From assembly GCF_020990385.1 (NCBI RefSeq), contig NZ_CP087598.1, positions 1,470,001 to 1,534,000 of the forward strand: a stretch of DNA of 64,000 bases, written 5' to 3'. The DNA comes from Paracoccus sp. MA. Its GTDB lineage: Bacteria; Pseudomonadota; Alphaproteobacteria; Rhodobacterales; Rhodobacteraceae. The notes beneath the pieces were generated by a model. It made no database searches. It was given only the letters and a program-made list of their open reading frames with translations, and was not told the origin of the DNA. Below, in pieces: positions 56,710 to 64,000 of this stretch (position 1 is the stretch's first letter; the number at the start of each line of letters is the position of its first letter). The translations under genes were made by a program, and so were the position numbers.

Positions 56710-57792
56710 TCAGAACAGCGACAGCTGGTCCCCCGTCCGGGGCGGCGGGCCGAAGCGGCTACAATCCAGCACCTCGGCCTCGCGCACCAGCCCCAGCCGC
56801 TTGCGGGCCAGCCGGAAGCGCTGGTGCAGCAGCTCGGCCTCGGGGCCCTCGCCGCGCATGCGCTTGCCGAAGCGCGGGTCGTTGTCGCGCCCGCCGCGCA
56901 TCGCCTGCACCCGCGCCATGACATGCCTCGCCTTGCCGGGATGGTGCCGCTCCAGCCAGTCGCGGAACAGCGGCGCCACCTCCAGCGGCAGGCGGATCGG
57001 GATCATGCTGGCGGCGCTGGCCCCGGCATCGCGGGCGGCCTGCATGATGCGCTCCATCTCGTGCTCGGTCAGCACCGGGATCACCGGCGCCACCATGACC
57101 CGCACCGGCACGCCGGCCTCGGCCAGGGCCCGGATCATCCGCAGCCGGGTCGAGGGCGCGGGCGCCCGCGGCTCCATCTGCCGCGCCAGTTCGGCATCCA
57201 GCGTGGTGATCGAGACGCCGGCCATCACCTGCCCCTTGGCCGCCATCGCCCCCAGCAGGTCGACATCGCGCATCACGGTGGCGCCGCGCGTCACCAGGCT
57301 CAGCGGATGGTTCCAGTCATGCAGCACCTGCAGGCAGCCGCGCATGATGCCCAGCTTGGCCTCGACGGGCTGGTAGGGGTCGGTATTGGTGCCGAAGGCG
57401 ATGGGCGCCACCGCATAGCCGCGCCGGCCGATCTCGGCTTCCAGCAATTCGGGAGCGTTAGGCTTGGCGGTGATGCGCGTCTCGAAATCCAGCCCCGGCG
57501 ACAGGCCCAGATAGGCGTGGCTCGGCCGGGCGAAGCAATAGATGCAGCCGTGCTCGCAGCCGCGATAGGGGTTGATCGAGCGGTCGAAGGAGATATCGGG
57601 CGAGGTGTTGCGGGTGATGATCGAGCGCGCCCGCTCCTGCGTGACCTCGGTGCGCAGCAGGCTCTGCTCTTCGGGGATGTCCCAGCCGTCTTCCTCGCGC
57701 TCGGCCCGATAGGGCTCGAAGCGCGCGGCGGGGCGCGAGTCGGCGCCGCGGGCGCGCAGGATCTCGTCGGGGTTCCGGGGTGGCAGGCTCAT
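56710..57792 (-). CDS. PA0069-family radical SAM protein
   Basis: A 360-aa radical SAM protein with the cluster motif CEHGCIYC (Cys79, Cys83, Cys86). The sequences SINPYRGCEHGCIYCFARPS and FGTNTDPYQPVE are typical of the spore photoproduct lyase-like/PA0069 group of unknown function. The start ATG lies at 57792. The stop is directly beside the stop of the convergent methyltransferase. Confidence 0.9.
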   Translation of the reverse strand: MSLPPRNPDEILRARGADSRPAARFEPYRAEREEDGWDIPEEQSLLRTEVTQERARSIITRNTSPDISFDRSINPYRGCEHGCIYCFARPSHAYLGLSPGLDFETRITAKPNAPELLEAEIGRRGYAVAPIAFGTNTDPYQPVEAKLGIMRGCLQVLHDWNHPLSLVTRGATVMRDVDLLGAMAAKGQVMAGVSITTLDAELARQMEPRAPAPSTRLRMIRALAEAGVPVRVMVAPVIPVLTEHEMERIMQAARDAGASAASMIPIRLPLEVAPLFRDWLERHHPGKARHVMARVQAMRGGRDNDPRFGKRMRGEGPEAELLHQRFRLARKRLGLVREAEVLDCSRFGPPPRTGDQLSLF

Positions 57793-57945
57793 GCCGCCAG
57801 ACTAGAACATTTAGCGAACATTTTCCAGATCGCGCAGGCGATGCTCCGCCCCGGCCCGATTCATCGGCAACAGCATGCGCAAAACCGCGGCGGGGCCTTT
57901 TCCAGCCGCGCCGCCGAGACCATATTGAAGGCAACGGAGGATGAC

Positions 57946-58110
57946 ATGCCGCTGCCGCATTTCCTGATCCTGATTCTCGCCGTGATCCTGGCCGCAGGGC
58001 TGACGATCTGGGCGGCAAGCGCCGTTGGCATCCCGCTGTTCGCGCTGGGTCTTCTGGCGCTTCTGGCCGCCGCGATCGCGCATCTGACGACGCGCGATCA
58101 CCGAAGCTAG
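57946..58110 (+). CDS. Small two-helix membrane protein
   Basis: A 54-aa protein almost entirely made of two hydrophobic helices (LILILAVILAAGLTIWAASA; then FALGLLALLAAAIAHL) with a basic end TTRDHRS. GGAGG 5 nt before ATG 57946 is a very good ribosome-binding site. No family recognised. It is divergent from the radical SAM gene and convergent with the next small gene. Confidence 0.75.
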   Translation: MPLPHFLILILAVILAAGLTIWAASAVGIPLFALGLLALLAAAIAHLTTRDHRS

Positions 58111-58160
58111 ATTCTCCCGCATCCGGCCCGCAAGGTGCGGGCGGCCTGGCGGAAACGGAC

Positions 58161-58180
58161 GGGCGGCATCATCGCCGCCC
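58161..58180. terminator. Hairpin between convergent small genes
   Basis: A 7-bp stem GGGCGGC/GCCGCCC with loop ATCATC lies between the stops of two convergent small genes (58110 and 58194). There is no T run. It may serve both directions. Confidence 0.45.
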
Positions 58181-58193
58181 GGCCCGGACTGTC

Positions 58194-58430
58194 TCAGGCG
58201 GCTGCGTCGCCCGGTTTCTCGGCACTGTCCTTGACCGCCGACATGGCCGCTTCCTCCGTCCATGCCCGTCCGCCGGCAGCCGGATCGTGCAACAGGCTCC
58301 AGGCCCAGGCGGCGACGCCGGGCACTTGCGGATCGTGGCGGATACGCCCGACCGGCACCTCATTGCGGCAGATCGTCCAGTCGCCAGAGACAGGCTTTCC
58401 CTCAACCACGGTCTGAATACGCGTCCACAT
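58194..58430 (-). CDS. Small hypothetical protein
   Basis: A 78-aa soluble protein beginning MWTRIQTVVEGKPVSGDW, with LHDPAAGGRAWTEEAAM in the second half. AAGGA 7 nt before ATG 58430 supports this start; an open frame continues upstream but without a site. No known domain recognised. The 274 bp upstream (58431-58704) contain no further gene that I can support. Confidence 0.65.
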   Translation of the reverse strand: MWTRIQTVVEGKPVSGDWTICRNEVPVGRIRHDPQVPGVAAWAWSLLHDPAAGGRAWTEEAAMSAVKDSAEKPGDAAA

Positions 58431-58704
58431 ACGAGATCCTTTCTTGTCTTTCGTGATCGCCCTGCAGGGCCGCCTGTCAGCGGCGGCCATGCGCGCGGAC
58501 GATAGTCGCTGCGCCGGGCGAAGGGCGGCCCGCCGCATACAGGTCTGGATGTCATCACGCAAACCTGACGGCTTCTTTACCCGGCATTGCCGGCGACTGC
58601 AACGATCCGCTGTCATTGTCGTGGCGCGGGCCGGCAATCGCGGGCCCCCCGCCCAGGCTCTGGCGCGAAAAACGCTTGAAAAAGCAGCGTCATGCGCGAC
58701 CGCG

Positions 58705-59301
58705 CTAATCCGCGATCAGCTCGGTATCCCAATACAGGAAATCCATCCAGCTTTCGTGCAGATGGTTCGGCGGGAAGCGCCGGCCGATGGCGTGCATCTC
58801 TTCGGGCGTGGGCCGGCGCGGCGGGCGGCGCAGCCTCAGGCCCGAATGCTTCAGCGATTTGTTCGCCTTTTTCAGGTTGCAGGGCGAGCAGGCGGCGACG
58901 ACATTTTCCCAGCTGGTGCCGCCCCCGCGCGAGCGCGGCACGACATGGTCGAAGGTCAGCTCGCCCTTGGCGCCGCAATACTGGCAGCAGAATTCGTCCC
59001 GCAGAAAAAGATTGAAGCGCGTGAAGGCCACGCGCTTCTGGGGTTTGACGTAATCCTTCAGCACCACGACCGAGGGAATGCGTATGGCGTGGCGCTGGCT
59101 TCGCACCACCTCGTCATATTCGGCGATGATCTGGACCCGGTCCAGGAACACCGCCTTGATCGCCTCTTGCCAGGGCCACAATGACAGCGGGTAGTAGCTG
59201 AGCGGCCTGAAATCGGCGTTGAGCACCAGCGCGGGGTGGTGGCGCAAGCAGGACGGCTCGCGCACGAATTGCGTTCGGAATTCGCCATGGTCGTCCAGCA
59301 T
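58705..59301 (-). CDS. HNH endonuclease family protein
   Basis: A 198-aa protein with a complete HNH nuclease motif and zinc-finger cysteines: CQYCG, FDHVVPRSRGG, SWENVVAACSPCNLKK. The N-terminal part (LVLNADFRPLSYYPLSLWPW) is typical of a stand-alone HNH family widespread in alphaproteobacteria. It is probably a housekeeping or repair-type nuclease, not a homing element; there is no intron or intein context. Confidence 0.9.
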   Translation of the reverse strand: MLDDHGEFRTQFVREPSCLRHHPALVLNADFRPLSYYPLSLWPWQEAIKAVFLDRVQIIAEYDEVVRSQRHAIRIPSVVVLKDYVKPQKRVAFTRFNLFLRDEFCCQYCGAKGELTFDHVVPRSRGGGTSWENVVAACSPCNLKKANKSLKHSGLRLRRPPRRPTPEEMHAIGRRFPPNHLHESWMDFLYWDTELIAD

Positions 59302-59435
59302 CGGCCCTCGCTTCGCCTTGTCCGGGACGGGTCAGAACATGGCACCGACTATATATCGCGGCTCCGGGCTGACAAGTCCCTGAATATATGCCTGGCGCTC
59401 AAATAACCGGGCGGCGTGACAAGGGCGTGACATGC

Positions 59436-59756
59436 TCAATGCGGCGAGGCGATTTTCATCAGCACCAGCCCGGCGACGATCAGCACCGCCGCGACAAGGC
59501 GCAGGGCGTCGGCCGATTCGCCCAGCAGCGCCATCCCCAGCACGAAGGTGCCGACCGCGCCGATGCCCGTCCAGATGACATAGGCGGTGCCCAGCGGAAG
59601 CACCTTCATCGACAGCGACAGGAACCAGACGCTGGCCACCATGGCGACCAAGGTGATGGCGGTCGGCCAGGGCCGGGTGAACCCCTCGGACAGTTTCATG
59701 GCGAAGGCCCAGACCACCTCGAGCAACCCCGCCACACCCAGATAGATCCATGCCAT
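59436..59756 (-). CDS. SMR-family exporter, SugE/Gdx type
   Basis: A 106-aa four-helix small multidrug-resistance protein. The coupling residue Glu13 is in GLLEVVWAFAMKLSEGF, the pattern of the SugE/Gdx group that exports guanidinium ions. KVLPLGTAYVIWTGIGAVG is the second signature. ATG 59756 was used. I saw no guanidine riboswitch upstream. It is a single SMR gene, so it would work as a homodimer. Confidence 0.9.
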   Translation of the reverse strand: MAWIYLGVAGLLEVVWAFAMKLSEGFTRPWPTAITLVAMVASVWFLSLSMKVLPLGTAYVIWTGIGAVGTFVLGMALLGESADALRLVAAVLIVAGLVLMKIASPH

Positions 59757-59852
59757 GCCGCGCCTCCTGTCCTGCAGGCAAGCTGTCGCGCGGGGCGGGG
59801 GCAAGGTCAAGCCGGGCTGGCCTGCCCGGCCGATTGCTGGCAGGATGGCGGC

Positions 59853-60272
59853 ATGACCAAGCCGCCCAAACTGATCGGCACGCTGGAATCGGCGCTTTAC
59901 GCCGAGGATCTGGACGAGGCCGCCCGCTTCTGGACCGAAACCATCGGCCTGCCCGAAATCGCCCGCGTCCCCGACCGGCACGTCTTCTTCCGCTGCGGCG
60001 CGCAGGTGCTGCTGGTATTTCGCGCCAGTGCGACCCGGATTCCGCCCAAGCCCGACGCCCGCCTGCCCGTGCCGCCGCATGGCGCCGAGGGGCCGGGGCA
60101 TTTCTGCATGGCCGCAGAGCCCGGCCTGTTCGACGCCTGGCGCGCGCATCTGGAAGCATCGGGGGTCGAGATCGAGGCGGATTTCATCTGGCCGCAAGGC
60201 GGCCGCTCGCTCTATTTCCGCGATCCCGCCGGAAATTCAATCGAGATAGCCGATCCCGCGATCTGGGACTGA
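59853..60272 (+). CDS. VOC-family (glyoxalase/bleomycin-resistance fold) protein
   Basis: A 139-aa protein of the vicinal oxygen chelate fold. It opens LESALYAEDLDEAARFW and ends SLYFRDPAGNSIEIADP, the classical paired beta-alpha-beta units with the late metal Glu. ATG 59853 follows CAGGATG. The substrate is unknown; an isomerase, dioxygenase or resistance role cannot be distinguished. Confidence 0.87.
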   Translation: MTKPPKLIGTLESALYAEDLDEAARFWTETIGLPEIARVPDRHVFFRCGAQVLLVFRASATRIPPKPDARLPVPPHGAEGPGHFCMAAEPGLFDAWRAHLEASGVEIEADFIWPQGGRSLYFRDPAGNSIEIADPAIWD

Positions 60273-60287
60273 TCGCGGGCCGGGCGG

Positions 60288-60392
60288 TCAGCGCCGGGCG
60301 CGCACCGCGGCATGCTGCGGCTGACGGGCGAGACGCAGGGCCAGCATGCCGGTCGGAATCAGGGCGATCGCAGTCATCCAGATCAGGGTCAT
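60288..60392 (-). CDS. Candidate 34-aa small membrane protein
   Basis: A short frame MTLIWMTAIALIPTGMLAL followed by RLARQPQHAAVRARR: one hydrophobic helix with a strongly basic end. The start ATG 60392 is preceded on the minus strand by GGAGAGG with 5 nt spacing, an excellent site. It is convergent with the glyoxalase-like gene and 81 bp from the esterase stop. It is too short for composition tests; conservation is needed to prove it is translated. Confidence 0.5.
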   Translation of the reverse strand: MTLIWMTAIALIPTGMLALRLARQPQHAAVRARR

Positions 60393-60473
60393 GGGGCCTC
60401 TCCTCGTCTCTGTGTCTCTTTAAAAAACGTAGGGGCTGCCGCGGGTTTCGCAAGAGGCCAATCGATCAAACCC

Positions 60474-61133
60474 TCACGGTTTGGCGGCAAACCGCTCTTT
60501 CAGGAAGGCCAACGCCACGGACAGCCCGTCGGGAGAGATGCCGTGTCCGGTATTCTTCATCACATGGCCGTAGACGGTGAAGCCGGCCTTCTGCAGCGCC
60601 TCGCCGGCGATTCCCATGCTTTCGAAGGGCACCGTCGGATCCTGATCGCCATGCACCAGCAGGATCGGCGGCCGGACCCGTGCCTTGTCCACGTTCTCGG
60701 GGTCCAGCAACCGGCCCGAGAAGCCCACGACGCCGGCGATCTCGGCGTCGCGCTGCGGGGCCACGGCCAGCGCCATCATCGTGCCCTGCGAGAAGCCGAC
60801 CAGCGCCAGCCTGTCCGGCGTCAGCCCCTCATCCGCCAGAACCTTGTCGAGGAAGGCATTGATGTCCTTGAAGGATTGCTCGGCCGAGCTGCGGGCCTGC
60901 TCTTCGCTGGAGCCGTCCATCCACGGGATCGGAAACCATTGATAGCCCATCGGGTTGTTCAGGCAGGGCTCGGGCGCGTCCGGGGAATAGAAGGCGGTGC
61001 CCGGCAGATGCGGCGCCAGCGGATCGGCCAGGCCCAGCAGGTCGGCCCCGTCGGCGCCGTAGCCATGCAGAAAGACCACCACCGAATCGGGTTTCTGCGG
61101 GCCTTTGCGTTCGGATTTCAGTTCGCGCAGCAT
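60474..61133 (-). CDS. Carboxylesterase/phospholipase-family hydrolase
   Basis: A 219-aa alpha/beta hydrolase of the carboxylesterase/thioesterase 1 family. The triad is Ser115 in GFSQG, Asp165 in HGDQDPTVP and His197 in NTGHGIS. The oxyanion loop FLHGYGADGAD is intact. It lies 9 bp downstream of alkA on the same strand, so they may share a transcript. Natural ester substrates are unknown. Confidence 0.92.
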   Translation of the reverse strand: MLRELKSERKGPQKPDSVVVFLHGYGADGADLLGLADPLAPHLPGTAFYSPDAPEPCLNNPMGYQWFPIPWMDGSSEEQARSSAEQSFKDINAFLDKVLADEGLTPDRLALVGFSQGTMMALAVAPQRDAEIAGVVGFSGRLLDPENVDKARVRPPILLVHGDQDPTVPFESMGIAGEALQKAGFTVYGHVMKNTGHGISPDGLSVALAFLKERFAAKP

Positions 61134-61142
61134 CTCGTCCCC

Positions 61143-61769
61143 CTAACGGACGCCCTCGCGCCCCTTTGCGGCCCGGTAATAGGCCCAGAGCGCCCGGGCC
61201 GCAACCGCGCGCCAGGGCCGCCAGGGCTCGGCCAGCGCCGTCAGCGCCGCCGGGCCGGGCCGCTCGGGCAGGCCGTAGAGCAGCCGCGCCGCCTCGGCCA
61301 GCGCCAGGTCGCCAGCGGCAAAGGCATCGGCGCGGCCGAGCGCAAATTTCAGATAGATCTCGGCGGTCCAGCGGCCGATTCCCGGCAGGGCGGTCAGCCG
61401 GGCGATCACCTCCTCGTCGAGCAGGGCCCGCAAGCCCGGCCAGTCGACCCCGGCCGCGACGATGCCGCGCAGATAGCGGATCTTCGGCCGCGACAGTCCG
61501 GCGGCGCGCAGCGTCTCGTCCTCTGCCGCGGCGATCCCGGCCTCGTCGGCCAGCCCCGCCTCGGCCATGCGCGCGCCGATGGCCGCCGCCGCCCGGGTCG
61601 AGATCTGCTGCGAGACCAGCGCGTCGCGGATCGCCGGAAAACCCTCGGGCCAGCGCCGCATCGGCAGGGGCAGCAGCGCCGGCAGTTCCCGCGCCCAGAC
61701 CGGGCAGACCCGGACCAGATGCGCCGCGCCTTCCTCCAGATCGGCGGGGGCCCGGATCTCGCGCATCAT
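61143..61769 (-). CDS. DNA-3-methyladenine glycosylase II (AlkA-like)
   Basis: A base-excision repair glycosylase of 208 aa. The helix-hairpin-helix LTALPGIGRWTAEIYL is followed by the catalytic Asp154 in AFAAGDLAL; ALVSQQISTRAAAAI is the family start block. It lacks the N-terminal domain of E. coli AlkA, as in many bacterial short forms. The start overlaps the GntR gene stop by 4 bp, so regulator and repair gene are coupled. Confidence 0.92.
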   Translation of the reverse strand: MMREIRAPADLEEGAAHLVRVCPVWARELPALLPLPMRRWPEGFPAIRDALVSQQISTRAAAAIGARMAEAGLADEAGIAAAEDETLRAAGLSRPKIRYLRGIVAAGVDWPGLRALLDEEVIARLTALPGIGRWTAEIYLKFALGRADAFAAGDLALAEAARLLYGLPERPGPAALTALAEPWRPWRAVAARALWAYYRAAKGREGVR

Positions 61770-62398
61770 TCCTCCTCGTCGGCCAGCCGCGCCTCTTCCT
61801 TCAGCCGGGTCTCGAAGGCCATCGAGATATGGTGCCGCAGCGCCTGTTCCGCCGCCGCCCCGTCATGGGCGGCGATGGCGTCGACGATGGCCTGATGCTC
61901 GTCCAGCGTCACCACGTCGCGGCCCTGCGCGGCCAGGCTGGTGCGCGCCATCAAGGCCATGCTGCGATGCACCAGGTCCAGCTGCTGCACCAGATAGCGG
62001 TTGTGCGAGGCCAGGTGAATCTGGTGGTGAAAGCGGCGGTTCGCCCGCGCCAGGGCCTGCGGGTCGCCCAGGATGGCGCGGTCGTCCTCGACCATGCCGG
62101 CCAGCACGCGCACCTCCTCGGGCGTGGCGTGGCGGGCGGCCAGCCGGGCGGCCAGCGCCTCGAGCTCGGCGCGCACGGTGTAAAGCTCGGCCAGCTGGTT
62201 GTGGTCCAGCGTGGCGACGATCAGGCTGCGCCCGTCGCGCTTGAGCATGGACTGGGTTTCCAGCCGCTGCAAAGCCTCGCGGACCGGGGTGCGCGAGACG
62301 CCGAAACGCTCGGCCAGCTCGGATTCGACCAGCCGGTCGCCGGGGCGATAGATGCCGTTGTCGATGGCGGAAAGGATCAGGGAATAGGCGTCTTTCAT
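61766..62398 (-). CDS. GntR-family regulator (FadR subfamily, FCD domain)
   Basis: A 210-aa regulator with a winged helix-turn-helix (about 5-65, including SELAERFGVSRTPVREALQRL) and a C-terminal FCD effector domain with the metal/ligand-type histidines in FHHQIHLASHNRYL and HQAIVDAI. ATG 62398 is used although its ribosome site is poor; an upstream TTG would add 12 residues. Targets are unknown; it is divergent from the HAD gene and overlaps alkA. Confidence 0.88.
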   Translation of the reverse strand: MKDAYSLILSAIDNGIYRPGDRLVESELAERFGVSRTPVREALQRLETQSMLKRDGRSLIVATLDHNQLAELYTVRAELEALAARLAARHATPEEVRVLAGMVEDDRAILGDPQALARANRRFHHQIHLASHNRYLVQQLDLVHRSMALMARTSLAAQGRDVVTLDEHQAIVDAIAAHDGAAAEQALRHHISMAFETRLKEEARLADEEE

Positions 62399-62463
62399 GG
62401 CGGGCACGATCCCCGCTTGGAACGGCGATTGCAAGCGCCATGCCGCGGGTTTAGGCAGGCGCC

Positions 62464-63150
62464 ATGGATTTTCGTCATGTCTCCACCTGGATCTTCGATC
62501 TGGACAACACGCTTTATGCGCCCGAGGTCAGGCTTTTCGCCCAGATCGAGCGGCGCATGACCGCCTATGTCATGCGCGAATTGCGCGTGACCGAGGCGGA
62601 GGCCAGCCGGCTGCGCCGCCATTACTGGCGGACGCACGGCACGACGCTGGCCGGGCTGATGGCCGAGCATGGCATCGACCCGCTGTCCTATCTGCGCGAC
62701 GTCCATGACATCGACTTCACGGTCCTGACCCCGGACCCGGAACTGGCGGCGCTGATCGCCGCCCTGCCCGGCCGCAAGATCGTGCATACCAATGCCGACA
62801 GCGCCTATGCGACGCGGGTGCTGGAACATCGCGGGCTGATGGTCTTCGACGCGATCCATGGTGTCGAGGAAGCGGGCTTCCACCCCAAGCCGGATGCGCG
62901 CTCTTATGCCGCAGTCCTGGCCGCCGAGGGGTTCGAACCTGCCGGCGCCGCCATGTTCGAGGACGACCCCAGGAACCTCGCCATCCCGCATGAGCTTGGA
63001 ATGCGGACGATTCTGGTCGGTCCGGGCCGACACGGCCCGGACGAGCTTGCCGGGGACCATGACCACGGGCCGCATGTGCATTACCGCACCGGCGACCTGG
63101 CCGCCTTCCTGCGCGGGCTTGCCGGAACCGACGGGCCGGTTAAGACTTGA
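62464..63150 (+). CDS. HAD-family pyrimidine 5'-nucleotidase-like phosphatase
   Basis: A 228-aa HAD hydrolase. Motif I is FDLDNTLY with Asp12 and Asp14, motif II HTNADS, and motif IV MFEDDPRNL. The DLDNTLY start and short helical cap place it in the SDT1/pyrimidine 5'-nucleotidase group. It is divergent from the GntR regulator and followed by a small membrane protein gene. Confidence 0.9.
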   Translation: MDFRHVSTWIFDLDNTLYAPEVRLFAQIERRMTAYVMRELRVTEAEASRLRRHYWRTHGTTLAGLMAEHGIDPLSYLRDVHDIDFTVLTPDPELAALIAALPGRKIVHTNADSAYATRVLEHRGLMVFDAIHGVEEAGFHPKPDARSYAAVLAAEGFEPAGAAMFEDDPRNLAIPHELGMRTILVGPGRHGPDELAGDHDHGPHVHYRTGDLAAFLRGLAGTDGPVKT

Positions 63151-63191
63151 GCTTCCGCCCGACAGGAAAACCGCAAGCCGAGGAACGCGCC

Positions 63192-63401
63192 ATGTCCCAA
63201 CCGCTCACCCCCGCCGAAGCCGCCGCCCAGGACCGGGCCGAGGCGCGCACCGCGAGAAGCCTTTTCACCTTCGCGCTGCTGGCCGTGGTGCTCTCGGTGG
63301 TGGTCCTGGTGCTCTGGGGCCTGCCGGGGCTCAGCCTGATCGCGCTGGCCGCGACGGCGCTGGTCTTCGCCATGCTCGCCGCCTATGCGGCCGGGTTCTA
63401 G
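63192..63401 (+). CDS. Small two-helix membrane protein
   Basis: A 69-aa protein: a soluble charged start SQPLTPAEAAAQDRAEA and two hydrophobic helices (SLFTFALLAVVLSVVVLVLW; then IALAATALVFAMLAAYA). ATG 63192 has GAGG 8 nt upstream; a TTG at 63147 overlapping the HAD stop is the alternative. Unknown function. It precedes the ubiH-like gene by 13 bp, so they are probably cotranscribed. Confidence 0.75.
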   Translation: MSQPLTPAEAAAQDRAEARTARSLFTFALLAVVLSVVVLVLWGLPGLSLIALAATALVFAMLAAYAAGF

Positions 63402-63414
63402 GCCGGGCCCGACC

Positions 63415-64000
63415 ATGCAGATCGACGATACCGAGGTCCTCGTCTCCGGCGGCGGCATCGCCGGGCTGATCGCGGCCGCCGCCTTCGGCAGCGCCGGGCA
63501 TCGGGTGGTCTGCGTCGACCCCGCCCCGCCGGTGACCGACGAGGCGGCCGAGGGCTCGGACCTGCGCAGCACCGCCTTCCTGCGCCCCTCGATCGCTGTG
63601 CTGCAGGCGGCCGGGCTGTGGGACCGCCTTTCCCCGCATGCCACGGCGCTGCAGGTGATGCGGATCATCGACGCCGGCGGGAAGCTGCCGCAGGCGCGGC
63701 TGACCCGTGATTTCGACGCCGCCGAGATCTCGGACCAGCCCTTCGGCTGGAACCTGCCCAACTGGCTTTTGAAGCGCGAGATCTCGGCCCGCCTCGCCGG
63801 GCTGCAGAATGTCCGCTTCCTGCCCGGCACCGGCACGGCGGGGCTGCTGGCCCGCGACAGCGAGGCACTGGCGACGCTGACCGATGGCCGCCGCATCCGC
63901 GCGAAGCTGGTGATCGGCGCCGACGGCCGCAACTCGCCGGTGCGCGAATCGCTTGGCATCGGCACCCGCACGCTGCGCTACGGCCAGAAGGCGCTGGCCT
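63415..64000 (+). CDS. UbiH/UbiF-family FAD-dependent monooxygenase (3' partial)
   Basis: The frame runs from ATG 63415 to the right edge without a stop (195 codons visible). The N-terminal FAD Rossmann motif reads VLVSGGGIAGLIAAAAFGSA, and the second FAD motif is VIGADGRNSPVRE. This is the UbiH/COQ6 group that hydroxylates ubiquinone precursors. Which ring position it acts on cannot be told from the fragment. Confidence 0.88.
   Translation, partial: MQIDDTEVLVSGGGIAGLIAAAAFGSAGHRVVCVDPAPPVTDEAAEGSDLRSTAFLRPSIAVLQAAGLWDRLSPHATALQVMRIIDAGGKLPQARLTRDFDAAEISDQPFGWNLPNWLLKREISARLAGLQNVRFLPGTGTAGLLARDSEALATLTDGRRIRAKLVIGADGRNSPVRESLGIGTRTLRYGQKALA

Noticed and set aside
59757-59852. Guanidine riboswitch before the Gdx-like gene
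   Set aside because: The 96-bp upstream stretch shows no recognisable guanidine aptamer motif.

Overview
The window is high-GC chromosomal DNA of an alphaproteobacterium, almost certainly a Paracoccus (Rhodobacterales). The evidence is the divergent phaZ / phaC-phaP-phaR polyhydroxyalkanoate cluster, a class III transaminase that from memory is nearly identical to the characterised Paracoccus denitrificans omega-transaminase (Lys285), a B12-dependent class II ribonucleotide reductase, and typical alphaproteobacterial neighbourhoods (rsmI-yraN-gshB, glnD-murJ, a Rhodobacterales-type suf operon). These identifications come from reading protein motifs, not from a database search.

Layout. 1-4713: end of a type I restriction-modification locus (partial hsdS, hsdR, a DUF4268 gene) that stops at the 3' end of a tRNA-Ser gene. 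It is less GC-rich than the rest in places and may be an island edge. 4997-10329: tRNA-Ser(GGA) and the PHA cluster with a clear PhaR-operator-like dyad inside the phaP promoter. 10378-16015: hydrolase, thrS, cold-shock protein, acyl-CoA ligase-like and DsbA-like genes. 16183-25791: nrdJ, miaB, a TfoX-C protein, omega-transaminase, a PleD-like diguanylate cyclase, DUF983/Nudix and an enoyl-CoA hydratase. 25856-30831: cytochrome c maturation genes ccmE, ccmF and ccmH, interrupted by an endolysin/holin pair of the gene-transfer-agent type, then murI. 31163-34972: an LsrB/VtlR-type LysR regulator, purL, two candidate anti-Shine-Dalgarno small RNAs and tRNA-Arg(CCG). 35020-43595: one long operon coaBC-cysteine desulfurase-sufB-ybjQ-sufC-sufD-two membrane proteins-sufS. 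43729-45243: comM. 45829-49471: gshB, yraN, rsmI and a divergent LpoA-like lipoprotein. 49474-58110: glnD, murJ, a rhomboid-like protein without catalytic residues, trpS, a betaine-homocysteine methyltransferase-like gene, a radical SAM gene and a small membrane protein. 58194-64000: HNH endonuclease, guanidinium exporter-like SMR, glyoxalase-like, esterase, AlkA, GntR regulator, HAD phosphatase and the start of a UbiH-type monooxygenase.

The most interesting theme links two distant loci. The endolysin/holin cassette (28362-29479) and comM (43729-45243) each have an exact TTAA-N7-TTAA CtrA box within about 50 bp upstream of the start codon. In Rhodobacter capsulatus CtrA controls both lytic release of gene transfer agent and recipient DNA-uptake genes including comM. 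The window therefore suggests a CtrA-controlled donor-plus-recipient gene exchange regulon in Paracoccus. Other points are a PhaC with a roughly 210-residue histone-H1-like N-terminal tail, two candidate small RNAs with CCUCCC loops (one next to an LsrB/VtlR-type regulator), a rhomboid pseudoprotease, a diguanylate cyclase lacking its first phosphoacceptor and I-site, and a two-copy hairpin repeat with compensatory stem changes.
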